Shown here piece after piece: positions 27,892 through 37,166 of a stretch of 64,000 nucleotides of DNA. The notes under the pieces are model-generated. The model saw only the letters and a list, made by a program, of their open reading frames with translations. It searched no databases and was not told where the DNA came from. This DNA comes from DATFTF01 sp963825175 (GTDB taxonomy: Bacteria > Acidobacteriota > Thermoanaerobaculia > UBA5066 > Gp7-AA6), in contig CAWGSA010000002.1 of assembly GCA_963825175.1 (NCBI GenBank), forward strand, positions 496,001-560,000, given 5' to 3'. Numbering within the stretch: position 1 is the first letter of the stretch; every line of letters begins with the position of its first letter. A program made the position numbers and the translations under genes.

Positions 27892-28062
27892 ATGGTCGCG
27901 AAGAAGAAGCAGAAGGGGACCAAGAAGCTGAAACTCAAGAAAGAGACGATTCTGGACCTGGACGCGAAAGACTCAGGCCGACAAGTCAAAGCGGGCATGA
28001 AGGTGGCGACGGGTTCGTGCAAGGGTGGGTGCACTTTTTCGTGCAATATGTGGTGCGGCTAA
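27892..28062 (+). CDS. Lanthipeptide precursor 7
   Basis: 56 residues from ATG 27892, preceded by GGAAAGGAGAGGAAG. The leader has KKLKLKKETILDLD but ends in QVKAG instead of KGG. The core includes VATGSCKGGCTFSCNMWCG, with four Cys and several Thr/Ser. An in-frame GTC/ATG-rich extension upstream is not used in my call because the ribosome site sits at the chosen ATG. The spacer after it, 28063-28345 (283 bases), shows no gene before lanB. Confidence 0.86.
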   Translation: MVAKKKQKGTKKLKLKKETILDLDAKDSGRQVKAGMKVATGSCKGGCTFSCNMWCG

Positions 28063-28345
28063 CTCGGGTGGCTGGATGGGGTGGAGAAGAATCTGAAAGT
28101 TGGCGCGAGGACACAGAATGCTCTCCAGCCTCCATGGCCAGAGGGAGCCTCTTCATGGTAACTAAAGTCTGCAGTTACCCCTTTCCACTGGACGCAGTCG
28201 GTCTCTCGGTTCGCTGAAGAAGGGGTGCTGGCGGCCTACTCGAGATTGTCGCCGTCGGCGGGAAGGGTTTCATCGTAGCGACAACCTTGATCGAACCCAG
28301 TGACGCGACATCGCTTGCTGATCTTATCGCCTCGATCTACCTGAA

Positions 28346-31300
28346 ATGAGTCGCAGGCAGAGTCCCGAGAGGGAAAAGGGGGGCTTCGTCCCCTCCGGCT
28401 TCTTTGCCTTTCGGACGCCTCTGCTGGCCTTCGACGAGTTCCTGGCCTGGTGCGAAGGGCTCGAGGCCGGCGCCACGATCGGCGATTCCGCGCTTCTCGA
28501 GCCCGCGCTCGCCGCGGACCGGAAGCGTCTGCGGGAGCGACTGCGAGCGCTCTTCGAGCGGCCCCTTCTGCGCGACGCCCTCTTCCTCGCGTCGCCGGAC
28601 CTCGACGACTCCTTCGGCGTCTGGATCCGCGAGCCGGAGAGCGAACGCGGCGCCCGGGTCGAGCGCGCGCTGGTGCGCTACTTCTCGCGCATGACTGCGC
28701 GGCCGACGCCCTTCGGCCTCTTCGCCGGAGCCTCGCTCGGCGCGGTGGGGCCGGATACGGACCTCGTGATCTCGGAGCGGTCGGCCTACACGCGCCACAG
28801 CCGTCTCGATATGGACTACCTCTTCGCGTTGGCCGAGGCAATTGGGCGGGATCCGCTTGCGCGACCACATCTACGCCTCCTGCCCAACTCGAGCCTCTAC
28901 CGCGCGGCGGGCCGCGTCCACTACGTCGAGGCGAGGGTCGAAGGCAAGGACCGCACCCACCATCTGGTGGCCGCGGAAGACTCCGACGAGCTCCAGGCGG
29001 TGCTGGCGCGCGCCGCGTCCGGCGCTTCCGCCGACGAGCTCGTGGAAACTGTCCGCGGCGCGGACGTGTCAGAGGCAGAGGCTGCGCAGTACATCGTTGA
29101 GCTGATCGAAGCGCAGATCCTTCGCGCCGATCTGGAGCTGTCCGTGACCGGCCCCGAGCCGGTCGAGTCGCTGGCGGCGCAGCTGTGCGGTCTCCCGGAG
29201 ACCGAAGCCGTCGGGGCCCGGCTGGAGGAGGTCCGCGCCGAGCTCGCGGCCATCGACGCGGCGGGCCCGGGTGCGGATCCTGCTCGCTACCGCGCGGTCG
29301 CGCGCCGCCTCGAGGGTCTTCCTGCGCCGGCGGAGCTCAACCGTCTCTTCCAGGTCGATCTGGTCAAGCCTTCGCCGGACGCGCGCCTGGGCGGGGCGGT
29401 CTTGGACGAGCTCGTGCGAGGCGTCGAGCTCCTGCGGCGCCTGACGTCGGCGCGCTCGGACGGAGACCTGGAGCGTTTCCGCGACGCCTTCCGAGAGCGC
29501 TACGAGGCCCGCGAGGTCCCACTGGTCGAGGCCCTGGACGACGAGGCGGGAATCGGGTTTCCTCCGCGCGAGCCCGGTTCGTCCGACGCCGGTCCGCTCT
29601 TGAAGGGCCTGGCGCTCGGCAAGGTCGAAACGCCGACGACGCCGTGGGGAGCGCGGGAGAAGGCGCTGCTCGCCCGCCTCGCCGAGACGATTTCCGGGAG
29701 CGGCGCGGAGATCTCTCTCGACTCGGAACGTCTTGGAGATCTCGGTCTCGCTGAGCCCCTCGCCCTGCCGCCGTCCTTCGCGGTGATGGCGACGGTGGCC
29801 GCGGCGTCGCGCGAAGACGTCGCGGCCGGGCGATTTCGGATCGTGCTCCAGGGCCTCGATGGTCCCTCGGGCGCCCGCTTGCTGGGCCGGTTCTGCCATG
29901 CCGACCCGCATCTGGAAGAGCGCGTTCGGCAGCACCTGCGCGCCGAGGAAGCGCTCGATCCCGAGGCGATCTACGCCGAGGTCGTGCACCTGCCCGAGGG
30001 GCGGCTGGGAAACATTCTTGCGCGCCCGGTGCTGCGCGAGCATGAGATCCCGTATCTCGGCCGCTCCGGCGCGCCCGCCGACCGGCAAGTCCCGGTGCAC
30101 GATCTCCTGGTTTCCGTCGAGGAGGGGCAGATCGTCCTGCGGTCGCGGCGCCTCGATTGCCGAGTGATTCCGCGGCTGACCACGGCCCATAACTACGCGT
30201 GGAAGGGTCTCCCGCTCTACCGCTTCCTCTGCGACCTGCAGAGCCAGGGCGCCGCCCGAGGGCTTGGTTGGGACTGGGGCCCGCTGGCCTCGGCCCCGTT
30301 CTTGCCGCGCGTGGTCTGCGGCCGCCTCGTGCTCGCCCTGGCGCAGTGGAACGCCGGCGGGGAGGAGCTCAAGGCCCTGGCCGCGGAACAGGGAGCGCGT
30401 CGGTTCGAGGCCGTCCGCCAGTGGCGCCTGCGGCGCGGCGTTCCACGAATTGTCGTCGTGGCCGACGGCGACAACCGCCTGCCCGTGGACCTGGAGAACG
30501 TTCTATCGGTGGAGTCCTTCGTTCATCTGGTGAAGGACCGGCCGGAAGCGCGTCTGACCGAGATGTTCCCCGGCCCGGACGAGCTGTGTGCCCGGGGACC
30601 CGAGGGGCGCTTCGTCCACGATCTGATCGTGCCGTTCACCCGCGCGGCCGGCCCCCGGACCGCCGTGACCGACGCGCCGGCGCCTCGATCCGCGGTCCAG
30701 CGCTTGCCCCCGGTCGTCCGCGTCTTCCCGCCGGGGTCGGAGTGGCTCTACGCGAAGCTCTATGCCGGCGCCGCCACGGGGGACCGGCTCCTGCTCGATC
30801 TCGTGGAGCCGATCGTGCGGTCCGCGCTCGACTCCGGCGCCGCCGACCGCTGGTTCTTCCTTCGCTACGCCGACCCGGTCGGCCACCTCCGGGTGCGGCT
30901 CCACGGCGATCCTTCCCGGCTCCTGGGAGAAGTTCTTCCCGCGCTGCACGCGGCGACGGCGCCGGCGCTCGCGGACGGTCGGATCGCAAAGGTGCAGCTC
31001 GACACCTACGAGCGGGAGGTTGAGCGTTACGGAGGGCCGGCGGGCATCGATGTCGTCGAGCAGATCTTCCAGGCCGACAGCGAAGCCGTCCTGGAGATCC
31101 TCGGCATGCTGGAGGAGGGCGACGCCGGCGCCGACGAACGGTGGCGGCTGACGCTGCGCGGGATGGACTCGCTGCTCGACGATTTCGGCCTCGACTTCGC
31201 CCGGAAGCGAGACTTGGTCGAGCAGTCGCGCGCCGGTCTGGCCAGGGAGCAGGGAGGGTCGCAGACCGAAGCGCGCCGGAGCCTGGGGGAACGGTTTCGC

Positions 31301-31603
31301 AAGGAGTCGAAGAGCCTGGAGCGCCTGCTCGATCGAACATCGGACGCGGAGAGCTCGCTCGCGCCCGGGCTCGCCGTGCTCGGTGCCCGGTCGGCGCGGA
31401 TCGCCCCCAGGATCCGCGAGCTTGGGGAGAACGAGACCGCGGGCCGGCTGACCAGACCCGCGGCGGACATCGTCGGGAGCATCGTGCACATGCACGTCAA
31501 CCGAATGCTGCGCTCGGCGCAGCGGACCCAGGAGCTCGTCCTCTACGACTTCCTCGCGCGCCTCTACACGTCGCGCGCGCTGCGCGGGGCCGGCCGCGCG
31601 TGA
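28346..31603 (+). CDS. Full-length class I lanthipeptide dehydratase (LanB)
   Basis: 1,085 residues, the normal size for a complete LanB. The N-terminal glutamylation domain carries RYFSRMTARPTPFGLFAG at residues 111-128, the family signature. The C-terminal elimination domain (SpaB_C type) begins near residue 800 with EWLYAKLYAG and includes WFFLRYADPVGHLRVRLHG. In known LanB enzymes the first domain transfers Glu from glutamyl-tRNA to Ser/Thr and the second removes it to give dehydroalanine or dehydrobutyrine. It is the only dehydratase in the locus, so it presumably serves all eight precursors. The frame is intact. Confidence 0.94.
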   Translation: MSRRQSPEREKGGFVPSGFFAFRTPLLAFDEFLAWCEGLEAGATIGDSALLEPALAADRKRLRERLRALFERPLLRDALFLASPDLDDSFGVWIREPESERGARVERALVRYFSRMTARPTPFGLFAGASLGAVGPDTDLVISERSAYTRHSRLDMDYLFALAEAIGRDPLARPHLRLLPNSSLYRAAGRVHYVEARVEGKDRTHHLVAAEDSDELQAVLARAASGASADELVETVRGADVSEAEAAQYIVELIEAQILRADLELSVTGPEPVESLAAQLCGLPETEAVGARLEEVRAELAAIDAAGPGADPARYRAVARRLEGLPAPAELNRLFQVDLVKPSPDARLGGAVLDELVRGVELLRRLTSARSDGDLERFRDAFRERYEAREVPLVEALDDEAGIGFPPREPGSSDAGPLLKGLALGKVETPTTPWGAREKALLARLAETISGSGAEISLDSERLGDLGLAEPLALPPSFAVMATVAAASREDVAAGRFRIVLQGLDGPSGARLLGRFCHADPHLEERVRQHLRAEEALDPEAIYAEVVHLPEGRLGNILARPVLREHEIPYLGRSGAPADRQVPVHDLLVSVEEGQIVLRSRRLDCRVIPRLTTAHNYAWKGLPLYRFLCDLQSQGAARGLGWDWGPLASAPFLPRVVCGRLVLALAQWNAGGEELKALAAEQGARRFEAVRQWRLRRGVPRIVVVADGDNRLPVDLENVLSVESFVHLVKDRPEARLTEMFPGPDELCARGPEGRFVHDLIVPFTRAAGPRTAVTDAPAPRSAVQRLPPVVRVFPPGSEWLYAKLYAGAATGDRLLLDLVEPIVRSALDSGAADRWFFLRYADPVGHLRVRLHGDPSRLLGEVLPALHAATAPALADGRIAKVQLDTYEREVERYGGPAGIDVVEQIFQADSEAVLEILGMLEEGDAGADERWRLTLRGMDSLLDDFGLDFARKRDLVEQSRAGLAREQGGSQTEARRSLGERFRKESKSLERLLDRTSDAESSLAPGLAVLGARSARIAPRIRELGENETAGRLTRPAADIVGSIVHMHVNRMLRSAQRTQELVLYDFLARLYTSRALRGAGRA

Positions 31604-31791
31604 GGGGGAAGGCGGGTCTCGCGGTGAGGCCGCGGGGCCGGCGAAGAGTCTCGAAAAAGGACCTCAGGCCCCGGGTGCTGGCGTTGTAAGTCCCGCCACT
31701 GCAACGATTCTTCCCCCAAGGCGCCCTGGTCCTGCCCTTGCTCTTACTGACGGCGGTCTTGGAGCGACGGGCTCCAAAAAAGGAGGGTGCG

Positions 31792-31953
31792 ATGACCGCA
31801 AAGAATGCCTCGGCCGCCCGAATGTCGAAGACGAAGAAGATCGGTCTCAAGAAGGAGACTTTGAAGGACCTGGGCGTCAAGGCCCAGGCGGCCCGCGAAG
31901 TCCGAGGCAACGTCAGCACGGTCGGTCGGCTCGGCAATAATTACGCGTGCTGA
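31792..31953 (+). CDS. Lanthipeptide precursor 8, divergent junction
   Basis: 53 residues from ATG 31792, after AAAAAAGGAGGGTGCG. The leader reads KKIGLKKETLKDLG, then EVRGN where the others have KGG. The core is short, VSTVGRLGNNYAC, with one Ser, one Thr and a C-terminal Cys, which would allow one large ring. It stands alone after lanB. The junction change suggests a different cleavage or a decayed gene. Confidence 0.75.
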   Translation: MTAKNASAARMSKTKKIGLKKETLKDLGVKAQAAREVRGNVSTVGRLGNNYAC

Positions 31954-31956
31954 ACC

Positions 31957-32110
31957 GTCGCTTCGGCTTGTCCGAGATCTGGCTTCGCAACCGGCGATCG
32001 GCTCGGCCGGATGCGGCCTCGACCGATCGCCTGATCCCGGCCTGCGCCTTCGCTCCCGCGGCGCACGCCTCCTCCTTCGCTTCCGCTCGGAAGACTACGC
32101 GCGCCGCGAG
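31957..32110 (+). repeat. Dispersed ~155-bp intergenic element, copy A
   Basis: Starts 3 bases after the stop of precursor 8. It shares with copies at 51381-51536, 46270-46426 (inverted) and 32204-32370 (inverted) the cores CTCGGCCGGATGCGGCCTC, CTGATCCC and CTCCCGCGGCGC, ending in ACTACGCGCGCCGCGA. It contains short self-complementary GC-rich arms. No protein frame is conserved between the copies. Confidence 0.75.
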
Positions 32111-32203
32111 CGGAATGACGCTCTAGTGGGGTTCGATTGTTCTCTTGACTAGGGCTCGCGGGCCTGGCGTATTTTCGACACCTCCCGCCTCCGTTTAGGG
32201 CCT

Positions 32204-32370
32204 CGTTCGCGGCGCGACCAAGTTTCGCGGACTGGATCCGCGAAACGACTCGCGCCGCGGGAGCCGGAGCGGAGCTCTCGGGATCAGGACGGCGGTCGAG
32301 CCCGCACCCGGGCGAGCCGCGGTCCGGTGCGCGCACCGCGCGCAGATCCCGAAGCGCAGCTCCGGCGACG
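32204..32370 (-). repeat. Dispersed ~155-bp element, copy D (diverged)
   Basis: Begins directly at the stop of htrA on the minus strand. On that strand it shows the same order of blocks: GGGATCTGCG, GCGCACCG, CTCGACCG, CTGATCCC, CTCCGGCTCCCGCGGCGCGA. It is the most diverged copy, especially in the middle. Together with copy A it forms an inverted pair around about 95 bases with no gene. Confidence 0.6.
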
Positions 32371-33684
32371 TTAGTCCATCGGAAACGTCAGCGTGTATTC
32401 CCAGGGGCCGCGGGCGACGGTCATGAGGAGGGTCGTGCGCGCGTGATCACGGGACAGGATCTTATTGACGTCCTCGACCCCGGCAACCCGCTCGCCGTTG
32501 ACCGCGATCAGGACGTCGCCGTTTTCCAGCCCCTGTTCGGCCGCGGCCCCACGCGGATCGGTAATGGAAATGCGCAGCCCACCTCGGACGGGACGCAGCG
32601 ACACTCCCAGCTGCTGCCGCAGGATGCGGGCGCCGTAGTCCCCGGGCGGCGTCTGCCCGGCGACGGTGACGGTGCGCTCTCCCTGGGAGCCGCGCAGGGC
32701 GATCTTCATCGGCTTGCCGGGCCCGCGGGTGGAGAGGATCGTCTCGAAGGATTCCTGCGAGTCGACCGGAGATCCATCGACCGATACGACCTGGTCGCCC
32801 GACCGGATTCCGGCCTTCTCGGCCGGAGAGCCCGGCTCCACGGAGCGCACGCGGAATCCGCGCGGGCGATCGTCGTCGCGGTTGTTCGTGATCGTGCGAC
32901 CGTGAAGCCCGATCCAGACGGGCTTGACCTCGCCGAACTTGACCAGGTCGGCCACGATCCGCTTGACCCGGTCGACCGGGATCGCGAATCCGATCCCCTG
33001 CGCCCCGCCGATGATCGCCGTGGCCACGCCGATCATGTCGCCCTGGATGTTGACGACGGGGCCGCCGGAGTTGCCGGGATTGATCGGGGCGTCGATCTGG
33101 AGAAAATCGCTGTACACGCGCTGGTTCTCTCCCGGCACGCTGCGGCCCATCGCCGAAAGGACCCCGGCCGAAACGCTGTTGGAGAGGCCGTAGGGATTGC
33201 CGATGGCCACCACGGTCTCCCCGATCATGAGATCCGACGACGTCCCCAGGTGGATCGTGGCCAGAGCGGCGCCGGGCTTCTTGACGCGCAGCACGGCCAG
33301 GTCGTTGTCGGCGTCCGAGCCGATGACTTCGCACTCCATCTCGCGACCGGCCTTGTTCGTGGCCAGGATTTTGGAGGCCCCGGAGATGACGTGGTCGTTG
33401 GTCAGGATGATGCCCTTGGGATCGATGATGACGCCCGAGCCCAGGCTCTTGGCCGTGCGGGGCCTGGGATCGAAGTTGAAGAAGAGGTCCTCGATCGACG
33501 GACGGCGCCGCACGGTCTGCTCGGCGGCGATGTTGACGACCGCGGGCGAGACCTTCTCCACGACCTCGACGACTTCGCTGCGGCGGGAGGGGAGGGGAGC
33601 CGCGGTGAGCATTCCCGCGGCGAGGGAGAGCGCGATCCCGCCCCCGATGCGCCTCGGCACGATCCTCCATCTTGCGGTGTTCAC
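32371..33684 (-). CDS. htrA: HtrA/DegP-family serine protease
   Basis: 437 residues from GTG 33684, which follows AGAGGAGG on the minus strand. The longer open frame upstream crosses a terminator hairpin and is not used. The N-terminus is a signal or membrane anchor (GGGIALSLAAGMLTAAPLP). The protease domain has His98 (TNDHVI), Asp128 (DADNDLAVL) and Ser206 (NPGNSGGP). Two PDZ domains follow (RVRSVEPGSPAEKAGIRSGD, then ITDPRGAAAEQGLENGD). It degrades or refolds misfolded envelope proteins. It lies downstream of hsp20 but has its own spacer and is separated from it by a terminator. Confidence 0.94.
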   Translation of the reverse strand: MNTARWRIVPRRIGGGIALSLAAGMLTAAPLPSRRSEVVEVVEKVSPAVVNIAAEQTVRRRPSIEDLFFNFDPRPRTAKSLGSGVIIDPKGIILTNDHVISGASKILATNKAGREMECEVIGSDADNDLAVLRVKKPGAALATIHLGTSSDLMIGETVVAIGNPYGLSNSVSAGVLSAMGRSVPGENQRVYSDFLQIDAPINPGNSGGPVVNIQGDMIGVATAIIGGAQGIGFAIPVDRVKRIVADLVKFGEVKPVWIGLHGRTITNNRDDDRPRGFRVRSVEPGSPAEKAGIRSGDQVVSVDGSPVDSQESFETILSTRGPGKPMKIALRGSQGERTVTVAGQTPPGDYGARILRQQLGVSLRPVRGGLRISITDPRGAAAEQGLENGDVLIAVNGERVAGVEDVNKILSRDHARTTLLMTVARGPWEYTLTFPMD

Positions 33685-33765
33685 GGCTCGGAAAACCTCC
33701 TCTGCGGACCGTGCATTCCGGCCGCCCCCGCCGGGGGGAGACGCGCCGGTGCGGGAAAGGTATCG

Positions 33766-33796
33766 AAAAAAAAGCGCCCCGACACGTCGGGGCGCT
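33766..33796 (-). terminator. Intrinsic terminator of the clpB-hsp20 unit
   Basis: A perfect 10-bp stem (AGCGCCCCGA with TCGGGGCGCT, loop CACG) followed on the minus strand by a run of eight T. It lies 51 bases after the hsp20 stop and upstream of htrA. Confidence 0.9.
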
Positions 33797-33847
33797 CGAG
33801 ATCCTTCGCATCTCACGACGCTCAGGATGACACCGCGGCGTGCGGCG

Positions 33848-34330
33848 TCAGCGAGCCTTCACATCGATCGTCTCCTTCTTGGCCTGGCCGTCGACGCTCG
33901 AAATCTTGATCTGACGCGGCTTGGCCTCCTCCCGCTTGGGCAGTTCGACCTGCAGGAGCCCGTCCCGGAACGTCGCCTGGACCTTCTCCTTGTCGACGTT
34001 GTTGGGGAGCGTGAAGGAGCGGGTGAACTGCCCGTAGGAACGCTCCACCCGGTGGTAGTTGCGCCCCTCCTTTTCCTCCTCGAAGCGGCGCTCGCCGCGC
34101 AGCGTCAGAACAACGCCCTCCATCTGGACCTCGATCTGCTCCTCCTTGAAGCCGGGCAGCTCCGCGGTCAGCACGATCTTGTCCTTGTCCTCCGCGATGT
34201 CGACCGGCGGCATCCAGTTGCCCAGGCTCTCTTCGTCCCGGCGCGCGGGAACTGCGCTGAAGACTCGGTTGACGCGGTCGGCCAGACTCCGAAACTCACG
34301 ATACGGATCCCAGGTCACGAGATCAGTCAT
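33848..34330 (-). CDS. Small heat-shock protein, Hsp20/alpha-crystallin family
   Basis: 160 residues. The alpha-crystallin domain spans about residues 45-140: PPVDIAEDKDKIVLTAELPG, VVLTLRGERRFEEE, and the end motif FRDGLLQVELPK (x-G-x-L type). The N-terminal arm (WDPYREFRSLADRVNRVF) is typical of bacterial Hsp20. It holds unfolded proteins for refolding, often with ClpB/DnaK. It starts 67 bases after clpB in the same direction and probably shares its transcript. Confidence 0.95.
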   Translation of the reverse strand: MTDLVTWDPYREFRSLADRVNRVFSAVPARRDEESLGNWMPPVDIAEDKDKIVLTAELPGFKEEQIEVQMEGVVLTLRGERRFEEEKEGRNYHRVERSYGQFTRSFTLPNNVDKEKVQATFRDGLLQVELPKREEAKPRQIKISSVDGQAKKETIDVKAR

Positions 34331-34397
34331 GAAACACCTCCTGAATGGACCGCCAGAAATTGAGTGACTCCCATTGCAATGCTTCGAGAACCCTTCC

Positions 34398-37004
34398 TCA
34401 GCTCGCGGCGCTCAGCCGCTTGGCCTTGACCACCTCCAGGCCGTCCTTCCCCGCGACGAGCTCCACCCGGTCGCCGGTGACGACCTTGTTGCCCAGGATC
34501 TCCTTTGCCAGCGCGTCGGAAACCTCCCGCTGGATCAAGCGCTTCAGGGGACGGGCTCCGAACGCCGGGTCGTAGCCCCGTTCGGCGAGGATCCGGCGCG
34601 CCTCGGGCGTCCAGGAGAGCTCGATCCCGCGGTCGAGCACCGTGCGCGACACGTTCTGGAGCTGGATCTCGACGATCTTCTCGATCTCCTCCCGCGACAG
34701 GCGGTGGAAGACGATGACATCGTCGATGCGGTTGAAGAACTCCGGGCGGAAGTGCCGCCGCAGCTCCTCCTCGATCCTGGCCTGGACATCGGCCTCGTCC
34801 ATGTTCGCCGACTCCGCGATCCATTGCGAGCCGATGTTGGAGGTCATGATGATGACCGTGTTCTTGAACGAGACCACGCGTCCCTTGCCGTCGGTCAGCC
34901 GCCCGTCGTCCAGGACCTGGAGCAGGATGTTGAAGACGTCGGGATGCGCCTTCTCGATCTCGTCGAACAGGACCACGGAATAAGGGCGGCGCCGCACGGC
35001 CTCGGTCAGGCGGCCGCCCTCCTCATATCCGACGTAGCCGGGAGGCGCCCCGATCATCCGCGCCACGGAGTGCTTCTCCATGTATTCGGACATGTCGATG
35101 CGGATCATGGCCTGCTCGTCGTCGAACAGGAATTCGGCGAGCGCGCGCGCGAGCTCGGTCTTGCCCACGCCGGTGGGGCCGACGAAGATGAACGATCCGA
35201 TCGGCCGCTTGGGATCGGACAGCCCGGCTCGGGAACGTCGAACGGCGTCGGACACGGCGACGACGGCTTCCTTCTGGCCGATGACGCGCTCGGCCAGCCG
35301 GTCCTCCATCTTCAGGAGCTTCTGCGACTCAGCCTCCACCAGCTTGTTGACCGGGATCCCCGTCCACTTGGAGACAACCCGCGCGATGTCCTCCTCGGTG
35401 ACTTCCTCTCGGAGCATCGGCTGCCCCTTCTGGAGACTGGCCAGGCGGGCGTTCTCGGAAACGAGCTGCTTCTCGAGCTCGGGCAGCCTCCCGTAGCGGA
35501 CCTCGGCCGCGCGCTGGAGGTTGCCCTGCCGTTCCGCCTCCACCGCCTCCTGGCGAACCTGCTCGATCGACTCCTTGATGGCCCGGCTCTTCTGGATGGC
35601 CTCCTTTTCCGCGGTCCACTGGGCGCGCAGGCCCGATGACTTCTCGCGTTCCTCGGCCAGCTCCCGATCGATCTCCTCCAGGCGTTTCGCGGCTTCTTTG
35701 GTCTTCTCCTTCTTGAGCGCCCGCTTCTCGATCTCCAGCGACAGGATCCGCCGCTCGATCTCGTCGATCTCGGTGGGGACCGAGTCGATCTCGGTGCGCA
35801 GCCGCGCCGCGGCCTCGTCCACCAGATCGATGGCCTTGTCGGGGAGGAACCGGTCGGAGATGTACCGATGCGACATCCGCGCCGCCGCGACGAGCGCGCC
35901 GTCGGTGATCCGCACGCCGTGGTGGATCTCGTAGCGCTCCTGGAGTCCCCGCAGGATGGCGATGGTGTCGTCGACCGAGGGCTCGTCCACGTAGACCGGC
36001 TGAAAGCGGCGCTCGAGAGCGGCGTCCTTCTCGATGTACTTCTGGTACTCGTTCAGGGTCGTCGCTCCGATGGCTCTCAACTCCCCGCGCGCCAGCGCCG
36101 GCTTCAGCATGTTCGAGGCATCCATCGATCCCTCGGCCGCGCCCGCGCCGACCAAGGTGTGGAGCTCGTCGATGAAGAGGATGACGGAGCCCTGGGCCTC
36201 CTCGATCTCCTTCAGGACGGCCTTCAAGCGATCCTCGAACTCGCCGCGGTACTTGGCGCCGGCGATCATCGCGCCCAGATCGAGCGACACCACGCGCTTG
36301 TTCTTCAAGCCCTCCGGGACGTCGCCCATGTGGATCCGGCGGGCCAGCCCTTCCACGATCGCCGTCTTGCCCACGCCGGGCTCGCCGATCAAGACCGGAT
36401 TGTTCTTGGTGCGCCGCGACAGGACCTGGATGACCCGGCGGATCTCTTCGTCGCGTCCGATCACTGGATCGATCTTGCCGCGCCGGGCGAGGTCGGTCAG
36501 ATCCCGGGTGTACCGCTTCAGCGCCTGGTACTTGTCTTCGGGATTCGGGTCGGTGACGCGCGTCGATCCGCGGACCTCCTTCAAGGCCTTCAAGAGCGCG
36601 TCCCGGGTGATCCCCCGAGAGGAGAACCGGCGGGCCACGCTGCCCGCGGCGCTTTCCGAGAGGGCGAGGAGGAAGTGCTCGGTCGAGATGTACTCGTCCC
36701 CGAACTCCTTGGCGACCTCGAAGGCGCGGTCGAAAAGCCGGGTCAGCTCACGCGTCGGCGTGGCGTCGGCGGAGGCGCCGGAGACTTTGGGCTGGCGGTC
36801 GACATCGGATTCGATCTCCTGGGCGAGGGACTTCGGGTCGATTCCGAGCTTCTGCAGGATCGGGACGACGACCCCGTCCTCCTGGCGCAGCAGCGCGAGG
36901 AGGAGATGGTCCGCGGTCAGCTCGGCGTTGCCGCGGGAGCGAGCGTCGCGCTGCGCTTCCTGGATAGCCTCCTGGGCCTTGATCGTGAGCTGATCGAACC
37001 TCAT
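34398..37004 (-). CDS. clpB: ClpB disaggregase
   Basis: 868 residues, the usual ClpB length. Order: N-domain (FDQLTIKAQEAIQEAQ), AAA-1 with Walker A GEPGVGKTAIVEG, a middle coiled-coil (about residues 400-530, rich in Glu/Lys/Arg), and AAA-2 with Walker A GPTGVGKTELARAL and Walker B SVVLFDEIEKAHPDVFNILL. The presence of the long middle domain marks ClpB rather than ClpA. With DnaK it extracts polypeptides from aggregates. A near-consensus promoter lies about 100 bases upstream, and hsp20 follows. Confidence 0.97.
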   Translation of the reverse strand: MRFDQLTIKAQEAIQEAQRDARSRGNAELTADHLLLALLRQEDGVVVPILQKLGIDPKSLAQEIESDVDRQPKVSGASADATPTRELTRLFDRAFEVAKEFGDEYISTEHFLLALSESAAGSVARRFSSRGITRDALLKALKEVRGSTRVTDPNPEDKYQALKRYTRDLTDLARRGKIDPVIGRDEEIRRVIQVLSRRTKNNPVLIGEPGVGKTAIVEGLARRIHMGDVPEGLKNKRVVSLDLGAMIAGAKYRGEFEDRLKAVLKEIEEAQGSVILFIDELHTLVGAGAAEGSMDASNMLKPALARGELRAIGATTLNEYQKYIEKDAALERRFQPVYVDEPSVDDTIAILRGLQERYEIHHGVRITDGALVAAARMSHRYISDRFLPDKAIDLVDEAAARLRTEIDSVPTEIDEIERRILSLEIEKRALKKEKTKEAAKRLEEIDRELAEEREKSSGLRAQWTAEKEAIQKSRAIKESIEQVRQEAVEAERQGNLQRAAEVRYGRLPELEKQLVSENARLASLQKGQPMLREEVTEEDIARVVSKWTGIPVNKLVEAESQKLLKMEDRLAERVIGQKEAVVAVSDAVRRSRAGLSDPKRPIGSFIFVGPTGVGKTELARALAEFLFDDEQAMIRIDMSEYMEKHSVARMIGAPPGYVGYEEGGRLTEAVRRRPYSVVLFDEIEKAHPDVFNILLQVLDDGRLTDGKGRVVSFKNTVIIMTSNIGSQWIAESANMDEADVQARIEEELRRHFRPEFFNRIDDVIVFHRLSREEIEKIVEIQLQNVSRTVLDRGIELSWTPEARRILAERGYDPAFGARPLKRLIQREVSDALAKEILGNKVVTGDRVELVAGKDGLEVVKAKRLSAAS

Positions 37005-37106
37005 GTCCCACCTTCCCGGGGGCGGCTCGGATTCACCTCATTACTCCTGCAAGAGCGTCGCCCCGGCGTCATGGGGAGTAAGAGTCGTTGCCGCCGAACG
37101 TGGGCA

Positions 37107-37135
37107 AGTATAAGATCTTAGTCTTAGAATGTCAA
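37107..37135 (-). promoter_or_regulatory. Near-consensus sigma70-type promoter of clpB
   Basis: On the minus strand TTGACA (37135-37130) is followed by 17 bases and TATACT (37112-37107), in an AT-rich island unusual for this GC-rich window. Predicted start is near 37100, about 95 bases before clpB. Short inverted pieces (CTTAGA and TCTAAG) surround the -35, possibly an operator. I see no CIRCE element. Confidence 0.75.
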
Positions 37136-37166
37136 GTCTTATGAGCTTAAATCTAAGTGCATATGA

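Noticed and set aside
32111..32203. A small RNA or tRNA in the spacer between the inverted repeat copies
   Set aside because: GGTTCGATTG resembles a T-loop, but no cloverleaf arms are visible around it.
37005..37166. CIRCE operator upstream of clpB
   Set aside because: TTAGCACTC and its inverted partner are absent; only short CTTAGA/TCTAAG pieces occur.
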